From Saccharothrix sp. ALI-22-I (GTDB lineage Bacteria; Actinomycetota; Actinomycetes; Mycobacteriales; Pseudonocardiaceae), in the NCBI RefSeq assembly GCF_001984175.1, contig NZ_MTQP01000069.1, positions 806,001 through 870,000 on the forward strand: a DNA stretch of 64,000 nt, given 5' to 3'. Of the stretch, positions 1 to 8,155 are shown piece after piece. Both the position numbers and the translations under genes were made by a program. The stretch's first letter is position 1. The number at the start of each line of letters is the position of its first letter. The notes beneath the pieces were generated by a model. That model saw only the letters and a list, made by a program, of their open reading frames with translations. It ran no database searches and was not told the origin of the DNA.

Positions 1-29
1 GCGGATTCCCCAACCGGAGCGGGGAAAAC
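1..29. CRISPR. possible single edge repeat of a type I-E-like CRISPR array
   Basis: The first 29 bases end in GCGGGGAAAAC, the 3' end common in actinobacterial type I-E repeats, and carry CCCC before it that could pair with GGGG. The length fits a 28-29 nt repeat. Only one copy is visible and its 5' half is not a clean partner of the 3' half, so it could be a degenerate terminal repeat of an array lying to the left. It could equally be the terminator hairpin (TTCCCC at 6-11 with GGGGAA at 21-26) of the binding-protein gene. The sequence beyond the window decides. Confidence 0.25.
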
Positions 30-41
30 TACCCGCAAGGG

Positions 42-1268
42 CTACTTGGCACGCGTGCCCTTGAGCTTGACCAGGTCGGATTCGAACAGGTTGGCGACCA
101 CGGCCAGCCCGCCGGGCGTCGCCGGGTCCGGCTTGGCGATGTAGGACTGCGTGCTGGACGGCCGACCGACCAGCGAGAACCGCAGCTGCCCGGTGAGGCT
201 GTTCGTCTCGACCTTGTTCGTCTCCTGGAACGCCCGCAGCACGCCGTCACGGGTCAGGTCACGCGCCGCGCACGCCTTCTCCAGGATCGCGGCGAACGCC
301 ATGCCGATCACGTAACCGTGGTCGACCGACCCGGTCGGCTTCAGGTCCGGGTACTTGCGCGTGAACGCCTCGGCGACCGCACGCGGCCCCGGCAGGTCGG
401 TGGCGAACGGCGCGATCGGCGACACCACCTGCACCCGCTTCACCACCGCGGCCGCGGCCGGCGAGTCCAGGATCAGCGGGTCGTACCCGACCGCGTTGAC
501 CAGGAACGGCACGTCCCAGCCGATCCGCTCCGCGGTGGCGACGGCGGTCGCGGTCTGCTGCGGCGACGTGCTCAGGAACACCGCCCGCGCACCCGCCGCC
601 TTGAGCTCGGCGACCTGGGCGACCACGTCGGTGGTCTCCGGCACGGCCTTGGACACCAGCGTCATGCCCCACTTCTCGGCGGCGAACGCACTGCCTTCGA
701 GCGCGTTGCGCCCGTAGTCGCTGTCGACGTGGATGTGCCCGATCGTGTCGCCCTCGCCGATCAGCCCCGCCCGCTTGACGTGGTCCAGCCCGTTGATCAC
801 GTCGAGGTCGTAGGTGGTGCCGACGATGACCATGTGCGGGTTGCCCAGCAGGCTCGCCGACCAGGACGCGGGCGCGGCGATGGCGCGGGTCTGCATCAGG
901 TCCGGCTCGATGGCCTCGGTCATCGGCGTGCCGGTGACGTCCATGAACCCGAGCACCTGCGGCTCCAGGTCGAAGTACGCCTCCAACGCCCGGTCGACGT
1001 CGTAGCCGTGGTCGGCCTGCTTGAGCTCGACCTTGCGCCCGCAGATGCCGCCGCGTTCGTTGAGCTCGCCCAGGAACAGCTCGTAGCCCTTGATCCGGAT
1101 GAGCGACGTGGGCGAGAACGGACCGGTCATGTCGGTGAGCACGCCGAGGGAGATGGTGTCGGCGGTGACGCCCGGCCCCGCCTTGATCGGCTTCTCGTCC
1201 TCGGCGCCGCAACCGGCGGCGGCGAGCAGGGCGAGCACGGCTGATCCGACGACGAGGTTGCGCACCAC
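42..1268 (-). CDS. ABC transporter substrate-binding lipoprotein (Peripla_BP_6 type)
   Basis: This is a predicted extracytoplasmic receptor of the branched-chain amino acid / amide type. A lipoprotein signal with lipobox LAAAGC puts the acylated Cys near residue 20. The mature part shows the family pattern: a strand with GVLTDMTGPFS, then a TSLIRIKGYELFLGELN segment near residues 58-75 and the paired Cys region at GGICGRK. Two adjacent GTG codons (1268 and 1265) are possible starts; GGGAG lies 3 and 6 bases upstream of them, so the second is slightly favoured. At 408 residues it has the usual length. No permease or ATPase genes are adjacent, so the substrate cannot be assigned and it may be an orphan receptor. 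A stem-loop downstream of the LuxR gene separates the two units. Confidence 0.88.
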   Translation of the reverse strand: MVRNLVVGSAVLALLAAAGCGAEDEKPIKAGPGVTADTISLGVLTDMTGPFSPTSLIRIKGYELFLGELNERGGICGRKVELKQADHGYDVDRALEAYFDLEPQVLGFMDVTGTPMTEAIEPDLMQTRAIAAPASWSASLLGNPHMVIVGTTYDLDVINGLDHVKRAGLIGEGDTIGHIHVDSDYGRNALEGSAFAAEKWGMTLVSKAVPETTDVVAQVAELKAAGARAVFLSTSPQQTATAVATAERIGWDVPFLVNAVGYDPLILDSPAAAAVVKRVQVVSPIAPFATDLPGPRAVAEAFTRKYPDLKPTGSVDHGYVIGMAFAAILEKACAARDLTRDGVLRAFQETNKVETNSLTGQLRFSLVGRPSSTQSYIAKPDPATPGGLAVVANLFESDLVKLKGTRAK

Positions 1269-1418
1269 TGACTCCCGTCACTCACGTTACCGATGGGTAA
1301 GGAGTATTGACAGAAGTCACTCGGATTGCCTAATCGTGTGACATACCGCACGGTCGGTGAACTTTTACCGAGCCGATCCGTACCCAGTGCCACCCGAATA
1401 GATCAACTTAGACAGGAA

Positions 1419-1457
1419 AGCCGCGAGGATCGACGCTCTCCGTCGATCCTCGCGGCT
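1419..1457 (-). terminator. strong stem-loop terminator of the YCII-LuxR gene
   Basis: A perfect 17-bp inverted repeat (1419-1435 with 1441-1457) encloses a 5-base CTCTC loop, 23 bases beyond the stop codon at 1480. It has no clear U-tract on the minus strand, as is usual in high-GC actinomycetes. The stem should end transcription of the regulator before the binding-protein gene. Confidence 0.8.
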
Positions 1458-1479
1458 CACACCCGACCGGTACGTGCGC

Positions 1480-2028
1480 CTACAAGTACGAGCGCTGGCC
1501 CCACGGCATCGCCGCGGCGAGCTGCGCACGCCTGCCGATGTCGAGCTTGCGGTAGATGCGGGTGATGTGGAGTTCGACGGCCCGGGTCGACACCGAGAAG
1601 TGCTCGGCGATCTGCCGGTTCGTCATACCCTCCAACATCATCAGTGCGATCCGGTGTTCGTGTGGCGTCAACGGCTCACGCGAACGCGCCTCGGCGCTCT
1701 GCCCGTCACGCGGCCGGACGATACCCGGCACGCGCTCACCTTCCGGCACACCCAGCAGCACGTGCCACTGGCGTATGCGCACCTCGGCGATCGACTGCGA
1801 CCGCACGTACGGGTCACCGCGCACCAGGTCCCGGGCGGCGGCGTCGTCGGGCACCTGAACGATGAGCAGCACGCCGGAACCATCGGCCCACGGGCCGGTT
1901 CCGACGAGCACACCCTGTTCGGCGAGCGGACGCCAATATTCCCGGTGTGCGAGATGAATGGATCTCCGCACCTGGCGCGCATCACGAAATGTCAACTCAA
2001 CGGCGAAAGCCACTGGACTGATCCCCAT
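1480..2028 (-). CDS. YCII-like domain fused to a LuxR-type DNA-binding domain
   Basis: The 182-residue protein has two parts. Residues about 8-95 resemble a YCII/EthD-like small alpha+beta domain: HREYWRPLAEQGVLVGTGPWAD, then a strand and DDAAARDLVRGDPYV. Residues about 115-175 are a GerE/LuxR helix-turn-helix with the hallmark order LTPHEHRIALMMLEGMTNRQIAEHFSVS, TRAVELHITRIYRKL. No receiver or PAS domain is present, so the YCII part probably senses a small molecule or mediates oligomerisation. The start is ATG at 2028. It lies 53 bases downstream of the co-directional GNAT gene. The target genes are unknown. Family assignment of the C-terminus is secure; that of the N-terminus is likely. Confidence 0.8.
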   Translation of the reverse strand: MGISPVAFAVELTFRDARQVRRSIHLAHREYWRPLAEQGVLVGTGPWADGSGVLLIVQVPDDAAARDLVRGDPYVRSQSIAEVRIRQWHVLLGVPEGERVPGIVRPRDGQSAEARSREPLTPHEHRIALMMLEGMTNRQIAEHFSVSTRAVELHITRIYRKLDIGRRAQLAAAMPWGQRSYL

Positions 2029-2081
2029 TTCATTCCGCGGCCGACTTTCGACCCATACTCAACTGGGGCGATTATTCACTG

Positions 2082-2594
2082 TCAAGTGAGAGACCTCACA
2101 CCTGTGATTTGGGAACCGAATGACCCCGATAGCCGCTTTTCGAACCAGTGCTCCGCATAGCGGTCGTCGTTGAACGCGGGCACCTCGCGGTAGTCGTGCC
2201 TGGCGTACAGCGCGCGGGCTTCGACCAGGTCAGCCCGGGTGTCCAGGCGAATGGCCGCAGCACCAAGTGAGACGGCGGCCCGCTCCGCCGCCGCGAGGAG
2301 CACCGCTCCCCCGCCCGTGCCGCGGGCCCCGGGGTCCACGAACATGCGCTTCAACTCGGCCGTTTCCGGACCGACCATGCGAAACCCGACGCACCCTCGT
2401 ACCACCCCGTCCCGGCGTCCCACGAAGAACCTCGCCAGGTCGTCGGTCGGGTCGTCGGCGATCGCCTGGTCGACCTCGGCGGGCGTGGCCGGGCGGCCGT
2501 AGTACCGGCCGATGATGTCGGTCAAGTAGGCGCGGATCACCGCCACCGCGGTCGGGCTGTCGACCGGCTCCGGCCGAACGGTCCAGGAAGTCAT
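2082..2594 (-). CDS. GNAT-family N-acetyltransferase
   Basis: A 170-residue acetyltransferase. The acetyl-CoA binding motif A is visible as LKRMFVDPGARGTGGGAVLL (about residues 84-103), preceded by CVGFRMVGPETAE and followed by the helix ALYARHDYREV typical of the GNAT C-terminus. The start is ATG at 2594. The frame stays open far upstream because it is antisense to the hydratase gene, but that stretch is not coding. It is divergent from the hydratase gene, with about 75 bases between the two starts. The substrate cannot be inferred. It may share a transcript with the downstream YCII-LuxR gene. Confidence 0.82.
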   Translation of the reverse strand: MTSWTVRPEPVDSPTAVAVIRAYLTDIIGRYYGRPATPAEVDQAIADDPTDDLARFFVGRRDGVVRGCVGFRMVGPETAELKRMFVDPGARGTGGGAVLLAAAERAAVSLGAAAIRLDTRADLVEARALYARHDYREVPAFNDDRYAEHWFEKRLSGSFGSQITGVRSLT

Positions 2595-2669
2595 TGGCGG
2601 ATTCTCACCCCGGCTGGGCCATTCGGACACGTGGTTTTCGGCATTCCGACGCGTGTAAAGTCCAGGCCC

Positions 2670-3455
2670 GTGGCAGCGCAACAGGTCCGCCTTGAGCGGG
2701 ACGCGGTCGGGCTGGCCGTGCTCACCGTGGACGCTCCCCCGCTGAACCTCTACTCCGCCGAGTTGCAGGACCTGCTGGAAGCGGCGGTCGACGACTTGGA
2801 GGACCGGCCCGCGCGGGCGTTGCTGATCCGCTTCGAGGGCAAGGTCGTCAGCGGCGGTGTCGACGTCGGGCTGTTCGCCGCGCAGAAGACGTCCGCGCAG
2901 GCCAAAGCCCTGTTCGAGCAGATGCTGGAGCTGCCGGAACGGGTGGCCGCGCTGCCGTTCCCGACCGTGTTCGCCGCGCACGGGCTGTGTCTCACGTGGG
3001 CGTTCGAGGTCGCGGTGGCGTGCGACATCCTGCTGGCCGCCGAACGGGCGCGGTTCGGCCTGGTGGAGAAGGTCGTCGGGCTGACCCCGACCATGGGCGG
3101 CACGCAGCGGCTGGCCGCGCGGGCGGGCGTGGGCCGGGCCAAGGAGTTCGTGATGACCGGCGACCGGTACGACGCCGCCACGCTGGAACGGTGGGGCGTG
3201 GTCAACCGGGTGCTGCCGGACGAGGGTTTCGAGGACGCGGCGCTGGAGTTCACCCACACGTTGGCGACCGGGCCGACGTTGGCGCACGCGGCCACCAAGC
3301 GGGTGTTGGCGCACTTCGAGAGCGGTGGCGTGGCCGAGGCGAACGAGCACGTCGCGGCGATCGCGGCCGAGCTGTTCGACACCGAGGACCTGCGCGGCGC
3401 GGTGCGGTCGTTCCTGGCCGAGGGGCCGGGGAAGGCGACGTTCAGCGGTCGCTGA
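2670..3455 (+). CDS. enoyl-CoA hydratase/isomerase family protein
   Basis: A crotonase-fold protein of 261 residues starting at GTG 2670, with TAAAGT at 2655-2660 close upstream. The fold is seen in LTVDAPPLNLYS, the first oxyanion-hole strand IRFEGKVVSGGVDVGLF (usual SAGADL replaced by SGGVDV) and the second oxyanion segment AAHGLCLTWAFEVAVACDILLA. The usual catalytic Glu positions fall in FGLVEKVVGLTPTMGGTQRLA; here Glu is present in VEK and a GGTQRL motif follows. It probably acts on an acyl-CoA in fatty- or amino-acid degradation, but no partner genes are adjacent. Confidence 0.85.
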   Translation: MAAQQVRLERDAVGLAVLTVDAPPLNLYSAELQDLLEAAVDDLEDRPARALLIRFEGKVVSGGVDVGLFAAQKTSAQAKALFEQMLELPERVAALPFPTVFAAHGLCLTWAFEVAVACDILLAAERARFGLVEKVVGLTPTMGGTQRLAARAGVGRAKEFVMTGDRYDAATLERWGVVNRVLPDEGFEDAALEFTHTLATGPTLAHAATKRVLAHFESGGVAEANEHVAAIAAELFDTEDLRGAVRSFLAEGPGKATFSGR

Positions 3456-3467
3456 TCCGCGGCGGAA

Positions 3468-3493
3468 CCCTGTAGATCAGCCGTGTAGATCAG
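3468..3493. repeat. 13-bp tandem duplication at convergent gene ends
   Basis: CCCTGTAGATCAG (3468-3480) is followed directly by CCGTGTAGATCAG (3481-3493), one mismatch apart. The second copy contains the stop codon of the kinase gene read on the minus strand. This looks like a small replication-slippage duplication between two convergent genes. Confidence 0.7.
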
Positions 3494-4995
3494 CGGGGGT
3501 CGTAGGCGGCCGATCCGTACCAGGCCAGGGCGGAGCGCAGCTCGACCACGTCGCGGTCGCGGCGCTTGCGGTAGCGCTCGTGCGAGATGGGGTAGACGCG
3601 CAGGCCGCCCTTGTGCCGGGTGAAGCTGCCGCGCCCCAGCGTGTCCGGGGCCTTGGCGGCGCTGACCAGCCAGACCACGAGCCACGGGCGGGCGTGGTGT
3701 GCCTCGACCTTGACGCGGGCGATCGCGTACCACGGGAGGCGGCGCGACTCGGCTCCGTTGGACAGCGTGATGCCGTCCGGGCCGACGTCCAGGGTGAGCG
3801 GTGCGCGGGCCACGCCGACCACGAGCCGGATCGCGGCCACGGCGAAGGCCAGGAACGCGAGGATCGCGGCCAGCCGCACCGCGTCGGGCGCGCCGAGGTT
3901 CGGGTCGGCGATGGAGCCGGTGACGATGGCGGCCAGCACGTTCGCCCCGGCCCAGCTCAGGCCCACCACGCGGGAGGTCTTGAACCGGACGCCGGTGGGG
4001 CGGACCTCCTTGCGTCCGGGGTCGGTGCGGACGGGGACCAGTGCCGCCGGTGCCGGGGTGGCGATCGTCGGAGGTTTGGGCGGTGGGTCGTCCACCATGA
4101 CGCGGGTGGGCGGTTTGGCGGGCAGCATGCTCAGCTCGGTGTGCCGCTGCTCGACCATGGTGCGGATGCGTGCGGGCAGCCAGGACGGTTCGGCGGACGG
4201 TGGGCCGATCAGCTCCAGCAGGCGGGCGGGCGTCGGGCGGTGCGCGGGGTCGCGGACCAGGCACGGCACGATCAGCGGGACCAGGTTCGACGGCACGTTG
4301 GACAGGTCCGGTTCCTGGTGGACCACGCGGTAGACCAGCGCGGACGTGGCGCCTTCGCCGAACGGACCGCCGCCGGTCGCGGCGTAGACCAGGACCGAGC
4401 CGAGCGCGAACACGTCGCTCTGGGTGGTGATCTTCTGGCCGACCACCTGTTCGGGTGACAGGTAGCCGGGGGTGCCGAAGACGATGCCCGCTTCGGTGAG
4501 CGCCGAGTGCTCCAGGGCGCGGGCGATGCCGAAGTCGATGACGCGCGGGCCGTCGTTGGCCAGCAGGACGTTGGACGGCTTGAGGTCGCGGTGGACGAGG
4601 CCCGCTCCGTGGATCGCGACCAGCGCTTCGGCCAGGCCTCCGGCGAGGCGGCGCACGGCGCGTTCGGGCAGCGGGCCGTGGTCCTGGACGGCCTGCTGGA
4701 GGCTCAGGCCGGGGATGTACTCGGTGGCCATCCACGGCCGCTCGGCGTCCGGGTCGGCGTCGACGACGGTGGCGGTCCAGAAGCCGCCGACCGCGCGTGC
4801 CATCTCGACCTCGCGGCGGAAGCGCTCCCGGAACTCCGGGTTGTCGGCCAGCTCGGCCTTCGCGACCTTGACCGCGATCGGCCGCCCGCCGCGCGAGCGG
4901 GCCAGGTAGACCGACCCCATCGCACCGCGGCCGAGCGCGGCGAGCAGCGTGTAGTCGCCGATCCGCGATGGGGCGTTCGGGGGCAGTGGCTGCAC
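3490..4995 (-). CDS. eukaryotic-type Ser/Thr protein kinase with C-terminal membrane/PH-like part
   Basis: A Hanks-type kinase of about 501 residues. Visible motifs are the Gly loop GRGAMGSVYLA (near residue 22), the ATP Lys in IAVKVAK (43), HRDLKPSN with catalytic Asp (137), DFGIA (154-158) and GTPGYLSPEQ in the activation segment. A Pro-rich linker (residues about 290-330) leads to two hydrophobic segments (about 343-360 and 374-396) and a C-terminal beta-rich region with LPWYAIARVKVEA that resembles a PH-like domain. So the kinase probably lies at the membrane face without a PASTA sensor. I chose GTG 4995, which gives the common kinase N-terminus VQPLPP; the frame is open to 5088. TAGTGT just upstream could be a -10 box of a leaderless message. 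Confidence 0.88.
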   Translation of the reverse strand: MQPLPPNAPSRIGDYTLLAALGRGAMGSVYLARSRGGRPIAVKVAKAELADNPEFRERFRREVEMARAVGGFWTATVVDADPDAERPWMATEYIPGLSLQQAVQDHGPLPERAVRRLAGGLAEALVAIHGAGLVHRDLKPSNVLLANDGPRVIDFGIARALEHSALTEAGIVFGTPGYLSPEQVVGQKITTQSDVFALGSVLVYAATGGGPFGEGATSALVYRVVHQEPDLSNVPSNLVPLIVPCLVRDPAHRPTPARLLELIGPPSAEPSWLPARIRTMVEQRHTELSMLPAKPPTRVMVDDPPPKPPTIATPAPAALVPVRTDPGRKEVRPTGVRFKTSRVVGLSWAGANVLAAIVTGSIADPNLGAPDAVRLAAILAFLAFAVAAIRLVVGVARAPLTLDVGPDGITLSNGAESRRLPWYAIARVKVEAHHARPWLVVWLVSAAKAPDTLGRGSFTRHKGGLRVYPISHERYRKRRDRDVVELRSALAWYGSAAYDPR

Positions 4996-5121
4996 GACAC
5001 CCACACTAGATGTGCCGGCCACCCAGCCTGGGCCAGACGGCGAGGTTCGCGGCGCAAGCCACAACGACGCAACCTCAGGGGTGGTCACGGAGTCGAGGAC
5101 GCCTCAGGACCCGCTCAGCGT

Positions 5122-5209
5122 GTTCTGAGCGTTGAATTCAGGAGTCCTGAACGTTGGACACGCCTGTTCTGAGCGTTGGACACGCGCGTTCTGGGGGTTG
5201 GACACGCGC
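5122..5209. repeat. four tandem 22-bp repeats (family A, left copy)
   Basis: GTTC/GTCC occurs at 5122, 5144, 5166 and 5188 in exact 22-bp register. The unit begins GTTCTGAACG and ends TTGGACACGCGC; the first unit is the most diverged (TTGAATTC). The array lies between the kinase gene and the 3' end of the bifunctional glycosyltransferase gene. A related array of six units is at 21119-21250, at the 3' end of the polymerase gene. The 22-bp period shifts reading frame at every unit, which argues against coding. Confidence 0.9.
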
Positions 5210-5214
5210 GGGGG

Positions 5215-7257
5215 TCAGGGGGTGGTGAGGGTCAGGAGGTCTTGGGTGCGGGCGTGCCAGGAGTGGGGTTGGACGGAGGTGCGGAGGGTGTGGGCGGGGA
5301 GCAGGGGGCCGGTGGCGAGGGTCTGGCGGATGGCCTCGATGAAGGCGGTGGGGGTCCGGGCGACGCGGACCCGGTCGGTGTAGGCGGCCAGTTCGGCGAA
5401 GTCGGTGCTGACGACGGGGAGGCCGAGGGCCAGGTACTCCTTGAGCTTGATCGGGTTCGAGCGCTTGATCCAGTCGTTGTCCTGCCACGGCATGATCGCC
5501 ACGTCGAACGCCGACCCGTAGGCCGGGATCAGGCTGTACGGGCGGAAGCCCAGCCAGTGCACGTTCGGGTACTTGTCGAACCGCTCCATCGGGTGGGTGG
5601 CGTCACCGATCAGCACCAGTGAGGCCTCCGGCAGCTCGGCGGCCACCTGTTCCAGCAGGTCGAAGTCGACTACGAAGTCGTCGAGCGCCCCGAAGAACCC
5701 GATCCGGGGACCGTCGATCGAGCGCACGTCGTCCGGCCACTCGAACTCCGGCCGCGCGGTGAAGTGGTCAACGTCCACACCGTGGTCGAGGAAGTGGGCA
5801 CGGGTACCGGTCCGCGGCAGCTCCTCGTCCATCAGGGCGTGGCTGACGTACACGACGTGGTCGGCGTGGGCCAGGAGCTGGTTCTCCAGCGCCTCGATGG
5901 AGGCGCGGTCGGCCTCGGGGAAGTCCGAGTGCCGGTCCGACCGGTTGAACACCAGGCTCTGCCGGCGCATCGGGGCGACCACGTCCCACGCGGTGGGGAT
6001 GGTCACCATGATCACCGGCGTCCGCAGGCCGAGCGCACGCGCGACGAGGCGGACCTGGGTGCGGACCAGCACGGCGTTGACCTTGCGCAGGAACGGCGAG
6101 CCGTAGAACGGCAGCGGCAACGGCGACATCACGTAGAAGTCCGGCATCGGCTTGCGCACGAACTTGGCCACGCTGCGCAGCTTGCGCAGGATGCGCCGGG
6201 ACACGTGCGTGCTGTTGCCCCGCGTGGGCATCCGCATGCCGATGCTGTTGACCACCAGCACCTTCCGGTGCGCCGACATCGACCGCATCAGCTGGAAGTC
6301 CGAGTGCGCCCGGTTGTGGTACCACCAGTCCTGCGCGGAGAAGCACACCCAACCGGGCTCGGCGGCCTGTCCGGGACGCGCGGGCCAACGGCGCCACCGC
6401 AGCAGGTCGCCGATGGCCTTGCGGTGCTTGACGCCACGCGGCACGCGCACCAGCTCGTTGAGCAGCACCGCCCACCACATCACGAACGCGGCCAGGCGTC
6501 CGCTGCGCTCCCGGACCATCCGGACCCGGTTCGTCGTGGCCATCGACCACAGCACCGGCGACGTCGACTGCTCACCACCGAAGTGCACGGCGTGCGCACG
6601 CGGCTCGTAGCGGACGGCGTACCCCCGCTTGCCCGCACGCAACATGTACTCGGTCTCCTCCGAGTACAGGAAGTACCGCTCCTCCAGCACGCCGGTCGCC
6701 TCACGCGCCTCACGCGAAATCAGCCACGCCGCACCCGTCGCCCAGTCCGACGTCCCGGCCGTCTCGTACCGGAGGGGATCGACCACCAGCTCACCCAGCG
6801 CGTCGAACCGACCCGCCCGCGTGCCGCCGAGGAGCGCTTCGCCCACCGCGCGCAACGGGTTGGGCGCACGGCGCAACGACAGCTGCGGCGCGCCGTCCGC
6901 CCCGGCCAGCCGGGGCACCGCGATGCCGGTGCCGGGCAACGCCAACGCGGCCCGCAGCAGCGTGATGGCGTCCGGATCGAGCCGGACGTCCGGGTTGAGC
7001 ACCAGCACGTCGCAGTCCGGCGCGGCGGCGAACCCGGCGTTGACGCCCGCGCCGAACCCGTCGTTGGTCGGCCGCGCCACGATCTGCGCGTCCGGCGCGA
7101 CCTGGGCGACGATGTCGAGGGTGTCGTCCGCGGAGGCGTTGTCCACGACCACGATCCGACCGTCCGGGATGGACTGCAACGCGACGGCGATCGACTTCAG
7201 GCAGTCTTCGACGACCTCGGCGCTGTGGTAGGTCACGACGACGACGGCAAGCGGCAC
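5215..7257 (-). CDS. two-domain glycosyltransferase (GT2 fused to GT4-like)
   Basis: A 680-residue protein joining two transferases. Residues 1 to about 270 are a WbbL-like GT2 domain: VVVVTYHSAEVVEDCL, VVVDNASADDT, FGAGVNAGF and the DXD-like region VLVLNPDVRL, then GAAWLISREA. Residues about 320-680 are a GT-B-like domain with the donor-side motif PIKLKEYLALGLPVVSTDFAEL and IGFFGALDDFVVDFDLL. The usual families are about 300 and 370 residues, so this is a true fusion. It probably adds two successive sugars of a surface glycan at the cytoplasmic membrane. The WecG-type gene lies 3 bases upstream in the same operon. The 22-bp repeat array follows the stop codon closely. Confidence 0.85.
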   Translation of the reverse strand: MPLAVVVVTYHSAEVVEDCLKSIAVALQSIPDGRIVVVDNASADDTLDIVAQVAPDAQIVARPTNDGFGAGVNAGFAAAPDCDVLVLNPDVRLDPDAITLLRAALALPGTGIAVPRLAGADGAPQLSLRRAPNPLRAVGEALLGGTRAGRFDALGELVVDPLRYETAGTSDWATGAAWLISREAREATGVLEERYFLYSEETEYMLRAGKRGYAVRYEPRAHAVHFGGEQSTSPVLWSMATTNRVRMVRERSGRLAAFVMWWAVLLNELVRVPRGVKHRKAIGDLLRWRRWPARPGQAAEPGWVCFSAQDWWYHNRAHSDFQLMRSMSAHRKVLVVNSIGMRMPTRGNSTHVSRRILRKLRSVAKFVRKPMPDFYVMSPLPLPFYGSPFLRKVNAVLVRTQVRLVARALGLRTPVIMVTIPTAWDVVAPMRRQSLVFNRSDRHSDFPEADRASIEALENQLLAHADHVVYVSHALMDEELPRTGTRAHFLDHGVDVDHFTARPEFEWPDDVRSIDGPRIGFFGALDDFVVDFDLLEQVAAELPEASLVLIGDATHPMERFDKYPNVHWLGFRPYSLIPAYGSAFDVAIMPWQDNDWIKRSNPIKLKEYLALGLPVVSTDFAELAAYTDRVRVARTPTAFIEAIRQTLATGPLLPAHTLRTSVQPHSWHARTQDLLTLTTP

Positions 7258-7260
7258 TAT

Positions 7261-8070
7261 CTACTCCCCGGTCTGATTGCCGACTCCGTCGGCGGTCGAG
7301 CGACGGAACCGGGTGCGCAGCGCGCCCCCGAGCAGGCGGAACGCGAACGGCAGGTCGTCACGCAGGTAGCGCTTGGCCAGGCGGCGCGGTTCGAGCGCGA
7401 GGCGGTGCAGCCACTCCGCACCCAGCTTCTGCACCGCGCCCGGGGCCCGCCGGAACTCGCCCGCGGCCATCGGGATGCCCGCGCCGCAGCCGAGGAACCA
7501 GGCCTGCGGCAGCTCCGCGCGCAGCAACCCGATCAGGCGTTCCTGCTTGGGGAAACCGAGGCCGACCAGGACCAGGTCCGGTTTGGCCTGCACCACCTTG
7601 GCCACCGCGTCGGCGGTGGCGTCGGCGGAGGAGTCGAAGCCGAACGGCGGCGAGTCCGTGCCCGCGATCCGCAGTCCGGGGTACTTGTCGCGCAGCACGT
7701 CGGCGGCCCTCTCCGGCACGCCGAGGTCACCACCGAGCAGGTAGACCGAGCGGTCTTCGCGCGCGGCGGCTTCGGCGAGGGTGAACACCAGCGACGCGCC
7801 GGTGACCCGTTCGGGCACCGGGACGCCCGCGAGCCTGCCCGCCCACACCACCGGCATGCCGTCGGCGACGACCATTTCGGACTTGGCGACCAGCTCGGCC
7901 AGTTCAGGACGGCGGGTCGCGGCGCGCACGATGTCGACGTTGGCCGTGACGATCGCGCCACCCTCGGCCCGTCGCCAGGCTTCGGTGACGTGCTCGGCGA
8001 CGCCGGACTCGCGGACGGCCCACACATCGACGGCGCCCACGCGGACGCGGGCCAGGGAGATGTCCGGCAT
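7261..8070 (-). CDS. WecG/TagA/CpsF-family glycosyltransferase
   Basis: A 269-residue GT26 enzyme. Family signatures are VTANVDIVRAATRRPEL, VVADGMPVVWAGRLAG, VYLLGG near residue 95, PDLVLVGLGFPKQE and the C-terminal GAEWLHRLALEPRRLAKRYL. Members transfer N-acetylmannosamine or a related uronic/amino sugar to a polyprenyl-linked acceptor, as in teichoic acid linkage-unit or ECA synthesis. The start is taken as ATG 8070, since the frame upstream runs into the divergent promoter. It is followed after 3 bases by the two-domain glycosyltransferase, so both are one operon. Its presence suggests a lipid-linked oligosaccharide with an early ManNAc-type residue. Confidence 0.88.
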   Translation of the reverse strand: MPDISLARVRVGAVDVWAVRESGVAEHVTEAWRRAEGGAIVTANVDIVRAATRRPELAELVAKSEMVVADGMPVVWAGRLAGVPVPERVTGASLVFTLAEAAAREDRSVYLLGGDLGVPERAADVLRDKYPGLRIAGTDSPPFGFDSSADATADAVAKVVQAKPDLVLVGLGFPKQERLIGLLRAELPQAWFLGCGAGIPMAAGEFRRAPGAVQKLGAEWLHRLALEPRRLAKRYLRDDLPFAFRLLGGALRTRFRRSTADGVGNQTGE

Positions 8071-8119
8071 ACCCGCGTCATCGGGTTCGGACCGGTCCCC
8101 GTTACGACGCCCCCGGAAC

Positions 8120-8134
8120 CGGTAACGGTTACCG
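8120..8134. promoter_or_regulatory. operator-like palindrome CGGTAAC-G-GTTACCG
   Basis: A perfect 7+1+7 inverted repeat lies between the divergent WecG-type gene and the MFS gene. A related element with the same CGGTAA/TTACCG half sites is at 9441-9456 before the SnoaL-HxlR unit. A repressor shared by the exporter and the HxlR unit is a reasonable inference. Confidence 0.5.
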
Positions 8135-8155
8135 CACGTGACCGATATCGGGAGC

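Noticed and set aside
1307-1336. TTGACA, 18 bases, TAATCG on the plus strand looks like a sigma-70-type promoter
   Set aside because: No plus-strand gene follows; both neighbours are read on the minus strand. It is probably chance.
2595-4735. Long open frames antisense to the hydratase and kinase genes
   Set aside because: They are shadows: composition is Arg/Pro-rich with no domain, and they vanish where the real genes end.
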